Assembly: GCA_023014335.1 (NCBI GenBank)
Contig: JAECYW010000024.1
Span: 930,001 to 994,000, forward strand
Length of the DNA: 64,000 nt
Source: Galerina marginata
Lineage: Eukaryota; Basidiomycota; Agaricomycetes; Agaricales; Galerinaceae
Direction of reading: 5' to 3'
In this document: positions 37,128 through 48,113 of the stretch, piece by piece
Position numbering within the stretch: position 1 is the stretch's first letter
Layout: the number at the start of each line of letters is the position of its first letter
The notes under the pieces: generated by a model
Databases searched by the model: none
What the model saw: the letters and a program-made list of their open reading frames with translations, nothing else
Told to the model about the DNA's origin: nothing
Made by a program: the position numbers and the translations under genes

Positions 37128-37860
37128 CTAGAGACTACTTTGTTCATTTGAAGCCATTCGGCGGGCAAGGCTCGGAGACTGCAACTTTGAGGGAGATGAC
37201 CGGAAATTTTTAACCAATTGTTGTTCAAACAGACTTGAAATAGGGACAAGGGGTTCTCTCTCCTGTCCTAGCAAGTGCAAAATTGGCAGAATGACACAGA
37301 GAACCTCTGGTGGTATAATCCAGGCTAGATATTTCATTAGAATACGATGACGATCTGGAGGAAGAGGAAATATGGACATCGGAATACGAAGGATGCAGGG
37401 TGTGGGTTTCGATTCGAGAATCTGGAGCTCATTGACACGAGTTTGTTGAGTTCAAACCTTTAAATATGTCTGGAGTATGACTTGGACTACGAAGTGGAGT
37501 TTACACGCTGAGCGCTGAATATTAATGGTGCATCATTCTATAGCTATAGGTCTGTCTGCTTAATCATGATGGACGGTTGTCAAATAAAACCCACTAAAAA
37601 CTATGCGAGTCCCTCATCCACTGGACCACTGGGGATTCAGAATATCCAAGTTGCAGACGAGAAGGCTCAAGCATACGCTCAACTCACGACTCGGATCACC
37701 CGGGCACGGGCACGGGCATGATCTACATGTACACGCGAATTCATCTCATGATCAACGAAAAACACGAACGCGTTGGTTCTGATCACGACAGGATGTATAC
37801 TTCCCTCATCCTTCAAGATGATCGATGAAGATAAAGTAAAATACCGAGAGACCGGAACCA
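37128..37860 (+). repeat. Second copy of the 33.7-34.3 kb segment
   Basis: A direct repeat of about 33690-34280 with scattered changes. It includes the LDISLEYDDDLEEEE stretch, the TATGACT..CGAAGTGGA segment at 37480, and GAGTCCCTCATCCACTGGAC (37608) matching 34069. No intact gene. Confidence 0.6.
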
Positions 37861-37981
37861 AAGTCTTGTTCGGAGAAGGTATTCCTTTTTATTAATTCTA
37901 CCCCGACGCGAAAAGCATTACAAACACGAAAGTAAAAAAGGGGGGCGCCATCCATACTCTATCCTCCGGACACCGGAGTAT

Positions 37982-39857
37982 CTATATAGGCATGATCGGG
38001 GCGCTGCCTTTTTCCGACGCCGTGCGTAGACTGCGATAAAAAGAAGAAGAGGAAAAAAGAGTGATCAGTTGGTGTTTTTTGCGAGGGGTAGCAAGTAAGA
38101 AGAACGAAGAATGAGAACGAAGAAGAAAGGCCAAAGGCCGACGGAAGAACGAAGAACGAAGAAGAGAGGCCGAATGCAGCAGGCCAAACGAAGAAGGGAG
38201 GCAAAATGATGAAGGCAAAATGATGAAGGCCGAACGAAGAAGAACGAAGCAGGCGGAACGAACCACTCGCCCCCGAAACCAAACCCCCCCCCCCCCTCCC
38301 AAAAAAAACAAAACCCACCTATAATCATCCCCATTCTGCGTAATATACCTCACCCACGGCAGAGCCTGATACCCGCTCTTCTCGACGATCTTTAGATACC
38401 TGACTTGGATGCCTGAGACTGTGAAGTACGGAATCTCGAATTTGACTGTTATTGGGGCGCGTTTTTCGATGTCTTGTTCTATTTGGGGAGGGTAGGGGTC
38501 AGGTTGGGAAGAGGGGAGGGGGGGGGGGGGGAACGGGGGGAACGGGAGAAGGGAAGAAGGGGGAACGGGAAGAAGGGGAAGCACGAACCGCTCTTAACAC
38601 TAGGCAACCCAAAATGCGCCCTCATCAAAAACTCCCTACTCCCCCCCAGCTGCTTAATCTTCCACACAAAAGCGCTCTTATCCGGCTTATACTGCACGCT
38701 CCCCGTGCTCGCCCTAAACCGCGGACTATCCGCATCATCCGGCACGCTCACATACACCTCCACGTTATTAGCTGAACTCCTCCGTTTAAACTGCGCCTTC
38801 ACCTTCACCATATACTCGATTCTAGAGCCCCGGTGCGACTCGATGGCGGCTTCGACCCAGATGAGCGGCTTGACGGGGGTGGATAGGCGGTAGGACATGA
38901 GCTCGAATTCGCCGTCGGGGGGGATGAAGGAGATTGTGCGGTCGTTTTCGAAGCGGGAGAGGCGCACGCATTGGTGGAATTTGACGTCTTCCATTTCGAT
39001 GGCTTTGCCGCGGGCGGCTGGGGTTGGGTTAGTGGGGGGAGAGAAAGTGAGGGGAGAAAAAGGAAAAGGATGGGAGGGGCTTACTTCGACCGGTGCTTTC
39101 GAACATCACTTTGTCGTTTAGCCCGAGACGCAGCTCGGGCATTCCTGAGAGGTAGCATTTCATCTTGACGGCTCCTAAAATCTCCGACCTTACCACGTTC
39201 CCATTCGCATTGACCTACACCCACCAATCAGCCCGCCATAAACAGTCAGAGCCCGAAACGCCACGCACCAACATATTCACACTCTCAATAACATCCAAAA
39301 ACACCTCATTCTTCCTATACCTAATCCCCTCCGTGCGCCACGACACCGCATTCGTCACCGCCATCGGCGGCCTCACCTGGATCTCCAGCTTATGGCTCTC
39401 CTGCGTGATGTACTCCTGCAGGATCTTGCTCTCCGTCGTCTGCGGGTACCCGAAGTCCATCATCTCGTCCATGAGCTCGTAGATGATGACGAAGTTGTCC
39501 CGGATGGACTCTTCTTCGAGCTCTTTGAAGTATTCGACGAGGACTTGGGTGAGGCGGTGCAGGAAGATGATGATTTCGGAGGCGTTGGAGTTGCGTTTGG
39601 ATACGGCGAGCACTGCGTTGAGTTAGAGACAGATTAAAAGGGAGAGAAGGAGACGTACGGTAGAGGTTGGAGTGCCGGATGTGCATATAGTTGATGCCCT
39701 GGCTGGAGAAACACGGCGTCACTTGCTGTCCTTCCTCCTCGATCTCGAGGATGAGCGGGAGGAAGCGTTCGACGTAGGACGCGGGCACATCGTCGCGGTA
39801 CGAGCGTTGGATCAGAGGCTTGCCTTTCAGGTCGAGGATCGCTATCAGACTGGCCAT
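37982..39857 (-). CDS. apm1: AP-1 complex mu subunit (clathrin adaptor)
   Basis: The medium subunit of the AP-1 adaptor, which recruits clathrin and cargo with tyrosine-based signals at the trans-Golgi network and endosomes. Exons in gene order are 39857-39659, 39612-39269, 39214-39085, 39017-38589, 38478-38319 and 38030-37982 (437 codons with stop, near the usual length). Residues 1-140 form the longin-like N-terminal domain (MASLIAILDLKGKPLIQRSY); from about 170 the mu-homology domain follows, with KCYLSGMPELRLGLNDKV, RFENDRTISFIPPDGEFELM and VKFEIPYFTVSGIQVRYLKI, ending YITQNGDDY. Oddities: the last intron is long (288 nt) and made of purine repeats, and the C-terminus is YSLRT plus 12 residues where relatives end YRLRT. 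If the last intron were retained the protein would end differently. It is the only intact copy of four in the window. Confidence 0.93.
38040..38312. repeat. Purine-rich simple repeat in the last apm1 intron
   Basis: Plus strand AGAACGAAGAA, AAGGCCGAA and AAATGATGAAGGC motifs are repeated, ending in a run of 14 C and an A run. The length of this intron is likely variable. Confidence 0.7.
38495..38588 (+). repeat. G-rich tract within apm1 intron 4
   Basis: Runs of G, including about 16 in a row near 38519-38531 and GGGAACGGGGGGAACGGG, lie on the plus strand and so on the C-rich side of the transcript. G-quadruplex formation in DNA is plausible. Confidence 0.5.
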
Positions 39858-40032
39858 GGCGGTGTGGGGGATGGAGGAGATCTGGACTGTTGATTAGCAA
39901 ATGTCGTTCGGGACGGGAGTTCAATTTTGTTCCCACACTGGAAGCCATTGATAATCATTCCCATCTTTCCTTGAACCACCCACCCATTCATCCCCGTCTC
40001 CTCCTCGTCCGCCCTCGCTTTTTCGAGATAAA

Positions 40033-40143
40033 CACGCTGTCCCGCTGCCTCTGAGAATTTCCTGCGGTCCCAGGCCATAACCCGCCTCGGCTTTGACCCA
40101 TGAAATTCTGTACCTTAGGCTGCATGGCCCCGTCTGACAGCGT
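40033..40143 (+). repeat. Fold-back copy, inner stem AGAATTTC / GAAATTCT
   Basis: Nearest copy to apm1. Both sides of the inner stem differ from the common AGATTTTC / GAAAATCT and still pair perfectly. Confidence 0.65.
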
Positions 40144-40766
40144 TGCCTCCAAAGACGTGCATCGCTCGACCTTGGTGAATGCCGGACGTCTACCACGATA
40201 ATTCCTCCCATATCATTTTTCTCATTTCTTTACCCGTGCAGGCTAGATCGTTGTCTCTTTCCTTGAACCCGCCCCTTCTTCCCCGTCTCCTCTCCGTAGG
40301 CCCTCATTTTTCTCGAGATTGCCACGCTGTCCCCCGCATTGAATCCGATTTTCCTGGTGTGCCAGGCTATAACCCGCCTCGGCTTTGCCCCACACACCCA
40401 CGAAAATCTCGTCCATATAACTTATGCCAGCGGGCAGCGTCGCCTCTAGAAAAGATGGGCTGTGACCATCACAGTCCCGCGACCTTCTCGTTCCTTTTAC
40501 GATTACCAAGTTCCGTGTTATGCTCGTGGTCTTAGGGCCTCATTTTTCTCGAGATGGCCACGCTGTCTCGCTGTCTTGAATCCGATTTTCCTGGTGTGCC
40601 AGGCTATAACCCGCCTCGGCTTTAATCCTGGAAAATATTATTGATTGTGATAGCAGTGGACAGCGTCGCCTGTAGATAAGATGGGCGTCACTCCCCCTTT
40701 CTTGTCCGTGTCTTCGTTGACGATACAACCCTCTCCTCTCGTCGGCCATCGATTTCTCAATATGGC

Positions 40767-40877
40767 CACGCTGTCCTGCTACCTTGGAGATTCTCCTACG
40801 ATGCCAGGCTAAACCATGCCTCGGCGTTGACGCATGAGAATCTACCGCACTTCCAACACATCAGCACAGGACAGCGT
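40767..40877 (+). repeat. Fold-back copy, inner stem AGATTCTC / GAGAATCT
   Basis: Compensated variant; outer arms ACGCTGTCC / GGACAGCGT are perfect. The same variant recurs at 43588 and 45734 as the third or fourth member of each higher-order unit. Confidence 0.65.
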
Positions 40878-42589
40878 CGCCTGTAGAAAAGTCGGGCATC
40901 GCTCCACCTTTCTTCCCGCATTCACTGCGGGTTGGCTACGACGATAATCGTCCCATATTTTCTACTCTATTGGCCTCGTTTTTCTCGACATCGCCACGCT
41001 GCCCCGCTGCCTCACACTTGATCTTCCTGGTCTGCCAGGCTACACTAAGCCTCGGCTTTGAGCCACGAAAATCTTGCTTATTGACTTTGGGATGACAGCG
41101 TCGCTTATTGAGAAGAAAGGCGTGTCTTTGTCTTTGGGGCTGATACGTACATTCGCAGAGTGCAAGCTGTGATCATCAGCTTCACAAAATAACTTCTCAT
41201 GCCTTAAACAACTGGGCATCGTTTCTTTCCTTGAACGCAGTTCCTTCATTCCCATCTCTTCTCCATCCACACTCGCTTTTCTTCGAGAATACCACGCTGT
41301 TCGCTTCCTCGGACTTGATTTTCCTGGTGTGTCAGGCTATAACATGCCTCGGCTTTCACCTACAAAAATCTCAGGGTCGTTGAAATAGAGTGGGCAGCGT
41401 CGTCTATTGAAAAAATGGGCTGTTATCATCACAGTCCCGCAACCTTCTCCTTCCTTTTGCGGTTACCAAGTTCTGCGTTCTGCATTCCGCGTTCCGCGTT
41501 CTGCTCGTGCTCGCGCTCTTATCCGAACCGTTGCGGATTCTAGCCCAAATCGGACGTGGGCAGCAACCTCAAAATAAATAGTAAGCACCGCTCTTTCCAT
41601 TCAACTCTCTTTTCCAAACGAGCCAATCCAATAACACCCTAGCCTAAGCTCTCGTTCCCATCTTCCTTAAACCCGCCCCTTTCTCCTTCCTCCTTCCCTC
41701 GGCCTGCGCTTTTCTCAAGATGGCCACGCTGTTCCGCTGCCTCTAAGATTTCCCGGTGCCAGGCAATACAATAACGTGCATCGCCTTTTCCCCATGAAAA
41801 TCTTAATGCCTCTAGCCCATAGGACAGCGTCGCCTCTACTCGAGTAGACCATGACAAGACGGGCATTGCTCGATCTTTTATCCTGTATTTAATGCGGAAC
41901 GGCTACGATGATAATCTTTCCCTTATCATTTTCTCATCCCCTTACCGGTGCAAGTTGAATCATTTCTTTTTCCTTGAACCAGCCACTTTGTCATTGTCCC
42001 GTTTCATCTTGTTTCCATAGTCCCTTGCTTTTCTTCGAGATGGATACGCTGTCCGCTCCCTTGCACTTGATCTTCCTGGTCTGCCAGGCTCCAATAAGCT
42101 TCAGCTTTGAACCACGAAAATCTAAAATGTTTGTTCTGTGGTGACAGCGTCGCTTATAGAGAAGAAAGGCGCGTCTTTGTCTTTGGGGCTGATATTTACA
42201 TTCGCAGAGTGCAAGCTATGATCATCAGCTTCACAAACATCTCATGCCTTAAAAGGCTGGATCGTCGTTTCTTTGCTTGAACGCAGTTCCTTTATTCCCA
42301 TCTCCTCTCCAGATGCCCTCATATTTCTTGAAATGGACACGCTGTTCACTGCCTCGAATCTGATTTTCCTGGTGTGCCGGGCTATAACCCGCCACGGCTT
42401 TGCCCCACGAAAATCTCATCGAAAAGTGATATACAAGCGGGCAGCGTCGCCAGTAGAAAAATAAGCCGATTGTCACAATTTCGCGACCTTCTCCGAGTCG
42501 TGCCTTTTGCGATTACCGCGTTCTGCTTGTGCTCTTATGCAAACCGAAACCGACGCGATGCTCTATCCCAACTGGGATGAGGGCAACAA

Positions 42590-42965
42590 CCTCGAAATAA
42601 CTAGTAAGCACCGCTCTCCTCATTCAACCCTCTTTCTCTTCTCATGAGCATTCGGACTCAACTCGTCTTTCGGAACCGGCACTATACTCTTTGCCTTTCT
42701 CAATTACCAGTCGCATTTCAGTAATCTAGCGTACATAAGTAGGTTATATCATACGTATTAACCTTGTGTATGCCTCGAAGAAGAATTCATCTTATTTACC
42801 AACCATCATCAGTCAGTTAGAATCAGGAGCGAGAGAGCTGCACTACCAGCTGCTTTTGTTCGTGACCTAAGAGAGTGGTTTGAAGGATCCTAACTTATCT
42901 CGTCAACATCCTTCGAGGATAACCTTGGGAATGGAGATCGCCAAAGGCCTCGGCTATCAGGCTGG
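42590..42965 (+). repeat. Higher-order unit junction, copy 1
   Basis: About 370 bp, nearly identical to 44475-44820. It contains TAGTAAGCACCGCTCTC, then GGCACTATACTCTTTGCC, and ends in the reversed apm1 start (CTATCAGGCTGGTCATGGCG). No gene. Confidence 0.7.
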
Positions 42966-43587
42966 TCATGGCGATGGGATGGTCGGAGAATCCGGGCAGA
43001 GGGTGTTGATTAGGAAATGATGGGTGTCAAAAATTGTTCCCACAGTGAAACGACGGTAATCATTCCATCTCATTCTCATCTTTCCTTGCACCCGCCCCTC
43101 TCCAGCCGCCCGCTTTTTTTCTCGAGATGACCACGCTGTTCCACTGCTTTTGAGATTTTTCTGCGGTACCAGGCGATAACGTGCCTCGGTTTTGACCCAT
43201 GAAAATCTGGGCCTTAAGTCCTGAGCAAAAATGGACAGCGTTGCCTGTAGAAAAGATGGGCATGGCTCCACCTTACCCGTGCAGGCTGGATCTTTGTCTC
43301 TTTCCTTGAACCCTCCATCGCTTCTGTCTCCTCTCCGTACGCCCTCGCTTTCCTTCGAGATGGCCACGCTTCCTTGCTGCCTTAATCCGATTTCGATTTT
43401 CCTGGTGTGCCAGGTGACAACCCGCCACGGCTTCGTTCCATAAAAATCTCTCTGTTTGTGATTGCAGTGGACAGCGTCGCCTGTAGGTAAGATGGGCGTC
43501 ACTCCCCCTTTCTTTTCCGTGTCTTGGTTGACGATACAACCCCTCCTCCTCTCGTCGGGAATCAGCCTTCGCTTTTCTCGCGATGAA

Positions 43588-43701
43588 CACGCTGTCCTGT
43601 TACCTTGGAGATTCTCCTGCAATACAGGGCTACACCATGCCTCGGAATTGACGCATGAGAATCTTCCACCACATTTCCAGCATAGTAGCACTGGACAGCG
43701 T
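43588..43701 (+). repeat. Fold-back copy, inner stem AGATTCTC / GAGAATCT
   Basis: Counterpart of the 40767 copy in the second higher-order unit. The central hairpin is partly lost (CCTGCAATACAGG), while both stems are kept. Confidence 0.6.
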
Positions 43702-44474
43702 CGCCTGTAGAAAAGATGAGCACCGCTCCACCTTTCTTCCCGCATTCAGTGCAGGATGGCTACGGCGATAATCGTTCCATATCGTTTTTCTTATTCCCTT
43801 GCCCGTGCAAGCTGCATCACGTCTCTTTTCTTGAACCCGCCACTGTGTCCTTGTCTCTTCTCCTCTCCGTCCGCCCTCGCTTTTCCTCGAGATGGATACG
43901 CTGTCCGTTGCCTTGCGCTTGATCTTCCTGGTATGCCAGGCAATAATAGGCCTCGGCTTTGAGCCACGAAAATCTAATCGCTCGCTGAGGCTGGACAGCG
44001 TCGCCTATAGTGAAAAAAGGCATCGCTCCCTCTCTTGTTCCGGGTCTTTGAGGATGATACATACATTCACAGAGTGCAAGCTGTGATGATGCAAGCTGTG
44101 ATCATCATAGCTCCGCGAACTTCTCGAACCTTAAACAAGCTGGATCGTCATTTCTCTCCTTGAACCTGCTTCTTCGTCCCCGTCTCCTTTCCATATGCCC
44201 TCATATTTCTAGAGATGGACACGCTGTCTCGCTTCCTTGAAGCCGATTTTCCTGGGCCAGGCTATAACCCGCCTCGGCTTTGCCCAACGAAAATCTCATC
44301 GAAAAGTGATATACAAGCAGGCAGCGTCGCCAGTAGAAAAAATGGGCTGTTATCATCACAGTCCCGCGACCTTCTCGTTCCTTTTTCAATTCCTGCATTC
44401 TGAGTTCTGTGTTATGCTCATGCTCTTATCCGAACCGTTGCAGTGTTCTAGTACAACTGAAACAAGGGCAGCAA

Positions 44475-44900
44475 CCTCGAAATGGCTAGTAAGCACCGCT
44501 CTCTGTTCAACTCTCTTTCTCATTCAGATTCAACTTGTCTTTCGAAACCGGCACTATACTCTTTGCCTTTCTCAATTACCAGTCGCATTTCAGTAATCTA
44601 GTGTACATAAGTAGGTTATATCATACGTATTAACCTTGTGTACGCCTCGAAGAAGAATTCATCTTATTTACCAACAATCATCTGTTAGAATCAGGAGCGA
44701 GATCTCGCTGTACTACCAGCTGCTTCGTTCGTAACCTAAGAGAGCCTAACTTATCTCGTCAACATACCTCGAGGATAACCTTGGGAATGGAGATCGCCGA
44801 AGGCCTGGGCTATCAGGCTAGCTATGGTGATGGGATGGTCGGAGGAGATACGGGCAGAGGAGAGTGCGTGTTGATCAGGAAATGCCATTCGGGACGGGAG
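44475..44900 (+). repeat. Higher-order unit junction, copy 2
   Basis: Second copy of the junction segment. It extends further into the apm1 flank (GGACGGGAGTTCAATTTTGT at about 44895, also at 39911). Confidence 0.7.
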
Positions 44901-45520
44901 TTCAATTTTGTTCCCACAGTGAAAATGACGATAATCATCCCATCTCGTTCCCATCTTCCCTTGCACCCGCTCCTCTTCAGCCGCCGTTTTTTTTCTCGAG
45001 ATGAACACGCTGTCCGACCGCCTCTGAGATTTTCCTGCGGTCCCAGGCCATAACGTACCTCTGCTTTGACCCATGAAAAAATCTCATCGGAATCACGTCA
45101 CTCGACAGTGTCGCCTCCAAAGACGTGCATCGCGACCTTTGTGAATGCGGGACGTCTACGACGATAATCCTTCCCATCTCGTTTTTCTCATTCCTTTACA
45201 CGTGCAGGCTAGGTCGTTGTTTCTTTCCTCGAACCCGCCGCCTTCGTCCACGTTTCCTCCCTGTCCGCACTCGCTTTTCTCAAGATGAACACGCTGTCCC
45301 GTTGCTTCTGAGATTTTCCTGCGGCCCCAGGCCTTCACACGCCTCAGAATCGACCCATGAAACTCTTTCTTGGATTCCGACAATGGACAGCATTGCCTGT
45401 AGAAAAGATGGGCATGGCTCCACCTTACCCATACAGCCTGGATTTCCATTTAGTTCCTTGAACCCGCTGCTTCTTCCCTTCTCTCTCCTTCCGTTCCGCT
45501 CTCATTTTTCTCGAGATGGC

Positions 45521-45631
45521 CACGCTGTCTCGCTGCCTTGAATCCGATTTTCCTGGTGTGCCAGGCTATAACCCACCTCGGCTTTGTTCCATGAAAATCT
45601 CGCCGTTGTTTTTTAATGCAGCGGACAGCGT
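45521..45631 (+). repeat. Fold-back copy closest to the consensus
   Basis: It has CACGCTGTCTCGCTGCC at the left, GCAGCGGACAGCG at the right, inner GATTTTC / GAAAATC and hairpin CCTGGTGTGCCAGG. Confidence 0.65.
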
Positions 45632-47249
45632 CGCCCGTAGAAAAGAAGCGCATCGCTCCCCCTTTCTTGTCCGTGTCTTTGTTGACGATACAACCCTACC
45701 CCTCTCGTTGGCCTTTGCTTTTCTCAAGCTGGCCACGCTGTTCCGCTGCCTTGGAGATTCTCCTGTGAAGCCAGGCTACACCATGCCTCGGCGTTGACGC
45801 ATGAGAATCTACCACATTTCCAACACTGTAGCACTGGATAGCGTAGCCCGTAGAAAAGACGTACATCGCTCGATCTTCATCCTGTAGGCAATACGGGACG
45901 GCTACGATGACAATCTTTCCCTTATCGTTTTCTTGTCCCCTTACCCGTGCAAGCTGGATCACGTCTCTTTCCTTAAATCCGCCCCATCGTCCTCGTCTCG
46001 TCTCATCTCATCTCCGTATGCCCTCGTTTCCGTGCCTTAAACAGGCTGGATCGTTGCTTCTTTCCTTGAATCCGACCTGCCCCGGCTTCTTTTCAAGATA
46101 GACACACTGCCCCGCTGCCTCGAATCCGATTTTTCTGGTGTGCTAGGCTATAACCCGCCTCAGCTTTGACCCACGAAAATCTCATCTATGTATGTGATGC
46201 AAGCGGGCGGCGTCGCCTGTGGAAAGAGATGGGCTGTTATCATCCAAGTTCCATGACCTTCTGATGAATTTTGCGATTACCGTGTTCTGCGTTCCACGTT
46301 CTGCTTGTGCTCTTATCCGACTGTTGCCTTATTCTAGTCCAGGTGGGACAAGGGTAACAACCTCGAAATAACTAGTAAGCACCGCTCTCTGTTCAACTCT
46401 CCTTTGCCATACAAATTAATTCAATATCACCCAGGTCTGAATACAGTTCTGCAACACATAATGATCGTCGTCTGAACGGTATGTCCACATCCAATCGCGA
46501 ATTTATCTCCGACCTGACAGGTCTCCAAACATTTCCCAATCGCGCTGAATTCCCTTTCCTTGTATCTCAACTGGTCTTTCTCCTAAACAGACACGCCTGC
46601 CCATTGCCTTACCTCATCATACATTTTCTGGTATCAAGCCGGAGCATGCACCTTGCCTCGACTTTGAACCATGAAAATGAAGTTCTTATGCCAAGGAAGC
46701 ATGGGCAGCGTTGCCGGCAAGAGGAAGAGTGGTGGATACTTCACATTTTTGCCCTGTGTCTTTCAGACTGAAAACTTAAGCTTAAGCGCAAAACATCGAC
46801 ATAAAATAGACTCGGACATGCTGGCCCACTGCCTCGGACTCAATTTTCCTTGTATAACATGCCTCGGCTTTGACCCATGAAAATCTCTGCGCCTTCAGAA
46901 CTGGACAGTGTCGTCTGTGGAAAATCCAGCCATCACTCTATGGCATTATGCTTGTGTTTGGCAGTTCACACCCGCTTATTTATGCTTGTATCATTATTCC
47001 TCATTGAGCGCCCTTCATTCCTGTCTCTTTTGAGAACTTGCCCGCTGCCTTACCTTGTCATGTCTTTTCTGGTCTTAGGCCAGAGCATGCATCATGCCTT
47101 GCCCTTGTACCCATGAAAATATGTCTCGCATGACCGCAGGCACGAGCAGGGTTGCCTGCAGGAGTGTGGACGCCTTGCTTCCTCGAACCGTGTCTGTTAA
47201 TATATGGGCGCAAGTGCAAACTATCAATAGGACTTTGACACTTTTGCAG

Positions 47250-47400
47250 CCTTGTTCTGCTTTTTTTGACTAAATCGTGTTTAAACTTTGAACTAACCCT
47301 GTCTGAGGCTCGAAATAGCGCATTGACGAGGTAAACGGTGCCGAAGTTGATGAAAAAACCAAGGAAAAAAAAGCAGAAGATGAGCACAAAACGGATGAAA
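47250..47400 (-). repeat. Fragment of a NACHT upstream region
   Basis: On the minus strand this matches 16880-17000 (TTCATCAAC..TTCGGCAC..AATGCGCTATT), the leader of NACHT copy 2. The frame here (MLIFCFFFLGFFINFGTVYL) is hydrophobic. No NACHT gene is attached. Confidence 0.5.
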
Positions 47401-47419
47401 AGTTGCAGACTGAAAACAA

Positions 47420-47541
47420 CTGAAATAGTGATAGGTAATAATCAGAGTGAGCAGGCCTGCCAATGCCTGAAATCCCTTAGTCCCCTTGAAACTCCTCTTA
47501 GTCCTATGTATCTGCCATTAAATTGTTCCGAAGGACACATT
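47420..47541 (+). repeat. 122-bp direct repeat, left copy
   Basis: It matches 55471-55597 (AATAGTGATAGGTAATA.., CTGCCAATGCCTGAAATCCC, TCCTATGTATCTGCCATT). The two copies bracket the TIR element at 47542 and the Copia element. Confidence 0.6.
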
Positions 47542-48105
47542 TAGTGTTTGGGAGTCCAGTCTCGAAACCGCAAAAAGACTGGTGACCAGACCGGACCAGG
47601 GTGGTCCGGTCTTTGGTTTTTGAGGTGTCGAGACCGCAAAAAGACCGGTCTTCATTAACCGGTTAGATCGGTTAAGACCGGTCTTTTTTACCGCTAATTA
47701 TTCCCTTCAAAACGCGTCTAAGATCAAGTAATTTAGTCAAATATTGGCTGAGATATCGTGAAAATACTAAAAGTGTCTCAAAAATGGTAGATCCATTGGA
47801 TTATTTTCATAAATTCATCAATTCTGAGGCTATATACATGTTCTTGGGCTCGTTTGAAAGCGAATAGGTATGTTAACATTTCTATTGAGCCATAATATTT
47901 AAAATATTACTAAAAAACCGGTTATGAACTGGTTTTAACCGATGTAGACTGAGACTAGTCTAAAGACCGCAAAAGACTGTTAACCGTGGTCTCTTGCGGT
48001 CTCGGTCCGGTCTTTTGACTTTTCAGAAATTCATAGACTGGTCCCAGTCTATGGTTAAGCCCCTTGAGGTCAAAAAACCAGACTGAACCATACTTTCAAA
48101 CACTA
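47542..48105. mobile_element. Non-autonomous TIR element (564 bp)
   Basis: Ends TAGTGTTTG and CAAACACTA are perfect inverted repeats. The inside is crowded with GACCGGTC-like and AACCGGTT-like motifs in both orientations, as in subterminal regions of hAT elements. No target duplication is visible (GACACATT left, GAAATAGC right). Confidence 0.65.
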
Positions 48106-48108
48106 GAA

Positions 48109-48113
48109 ATAGC
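48109..48113 (+). other. Target-site duplication of the Copia element, left
   Basis: ATAGC here and at 55471-55475 directly flank the LTRs. Confidence 0.8.

Larger units (their letters stand above)
39900..47150 (+). repeat. Fold-back element array, plus orientation, upstream of apm1
   Basis: About 22 copies, most 105-118 bp, spaced 208-432 bp. Starts: 40033, 40323, 40559, 40767, 40995, 41293, 41725, 42045, 42338, 43132, 43365, 43588, 43897, 44220, 45006, 45290, 45521, 45734, 46103, then degenerate ones at 46593, 46818 and 47038. Each has arms ACGCTGTCC and GGACAGCGT, a nested pair GATTTTC / GAAAATC, and a central hairpin CCTGG..CCAGG followed by GCCTCGGC. A conserved TTTTCTCGAGATGGCC precedes most copies, and CGCC(T)GTAGAAAAGATGGGC follows. 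Copies are grouped in higher-order units that each begin with an apm1 5'-flank fragment (39.86, 42.95, 44.80 kb). Confidence 0.8.

Noticed and set aside
37959..38584. Minus-strand frames of 119 and 200 codons at the end of apm1
   Set aside because: They arise from reading through purine-repeat introns; only the parts matching the adaptin are coding.
45515..45600. Micropeptide frame in fold-back copies (MATLSRCLESDFPGVPGYNP and similar)
   Set aside because: An ATG and about 23 codons are open in several copies, but indels in the hairpin region (e.g. the copy at 44220) shift the frame, and the base pairing, not the amino acids, is what is kept.
39900..47150. CRISPR-like array
   Set aside because: Spacing is irregular (208-432 bp), repeats are long and diverged, and the genome is eukaryotic.
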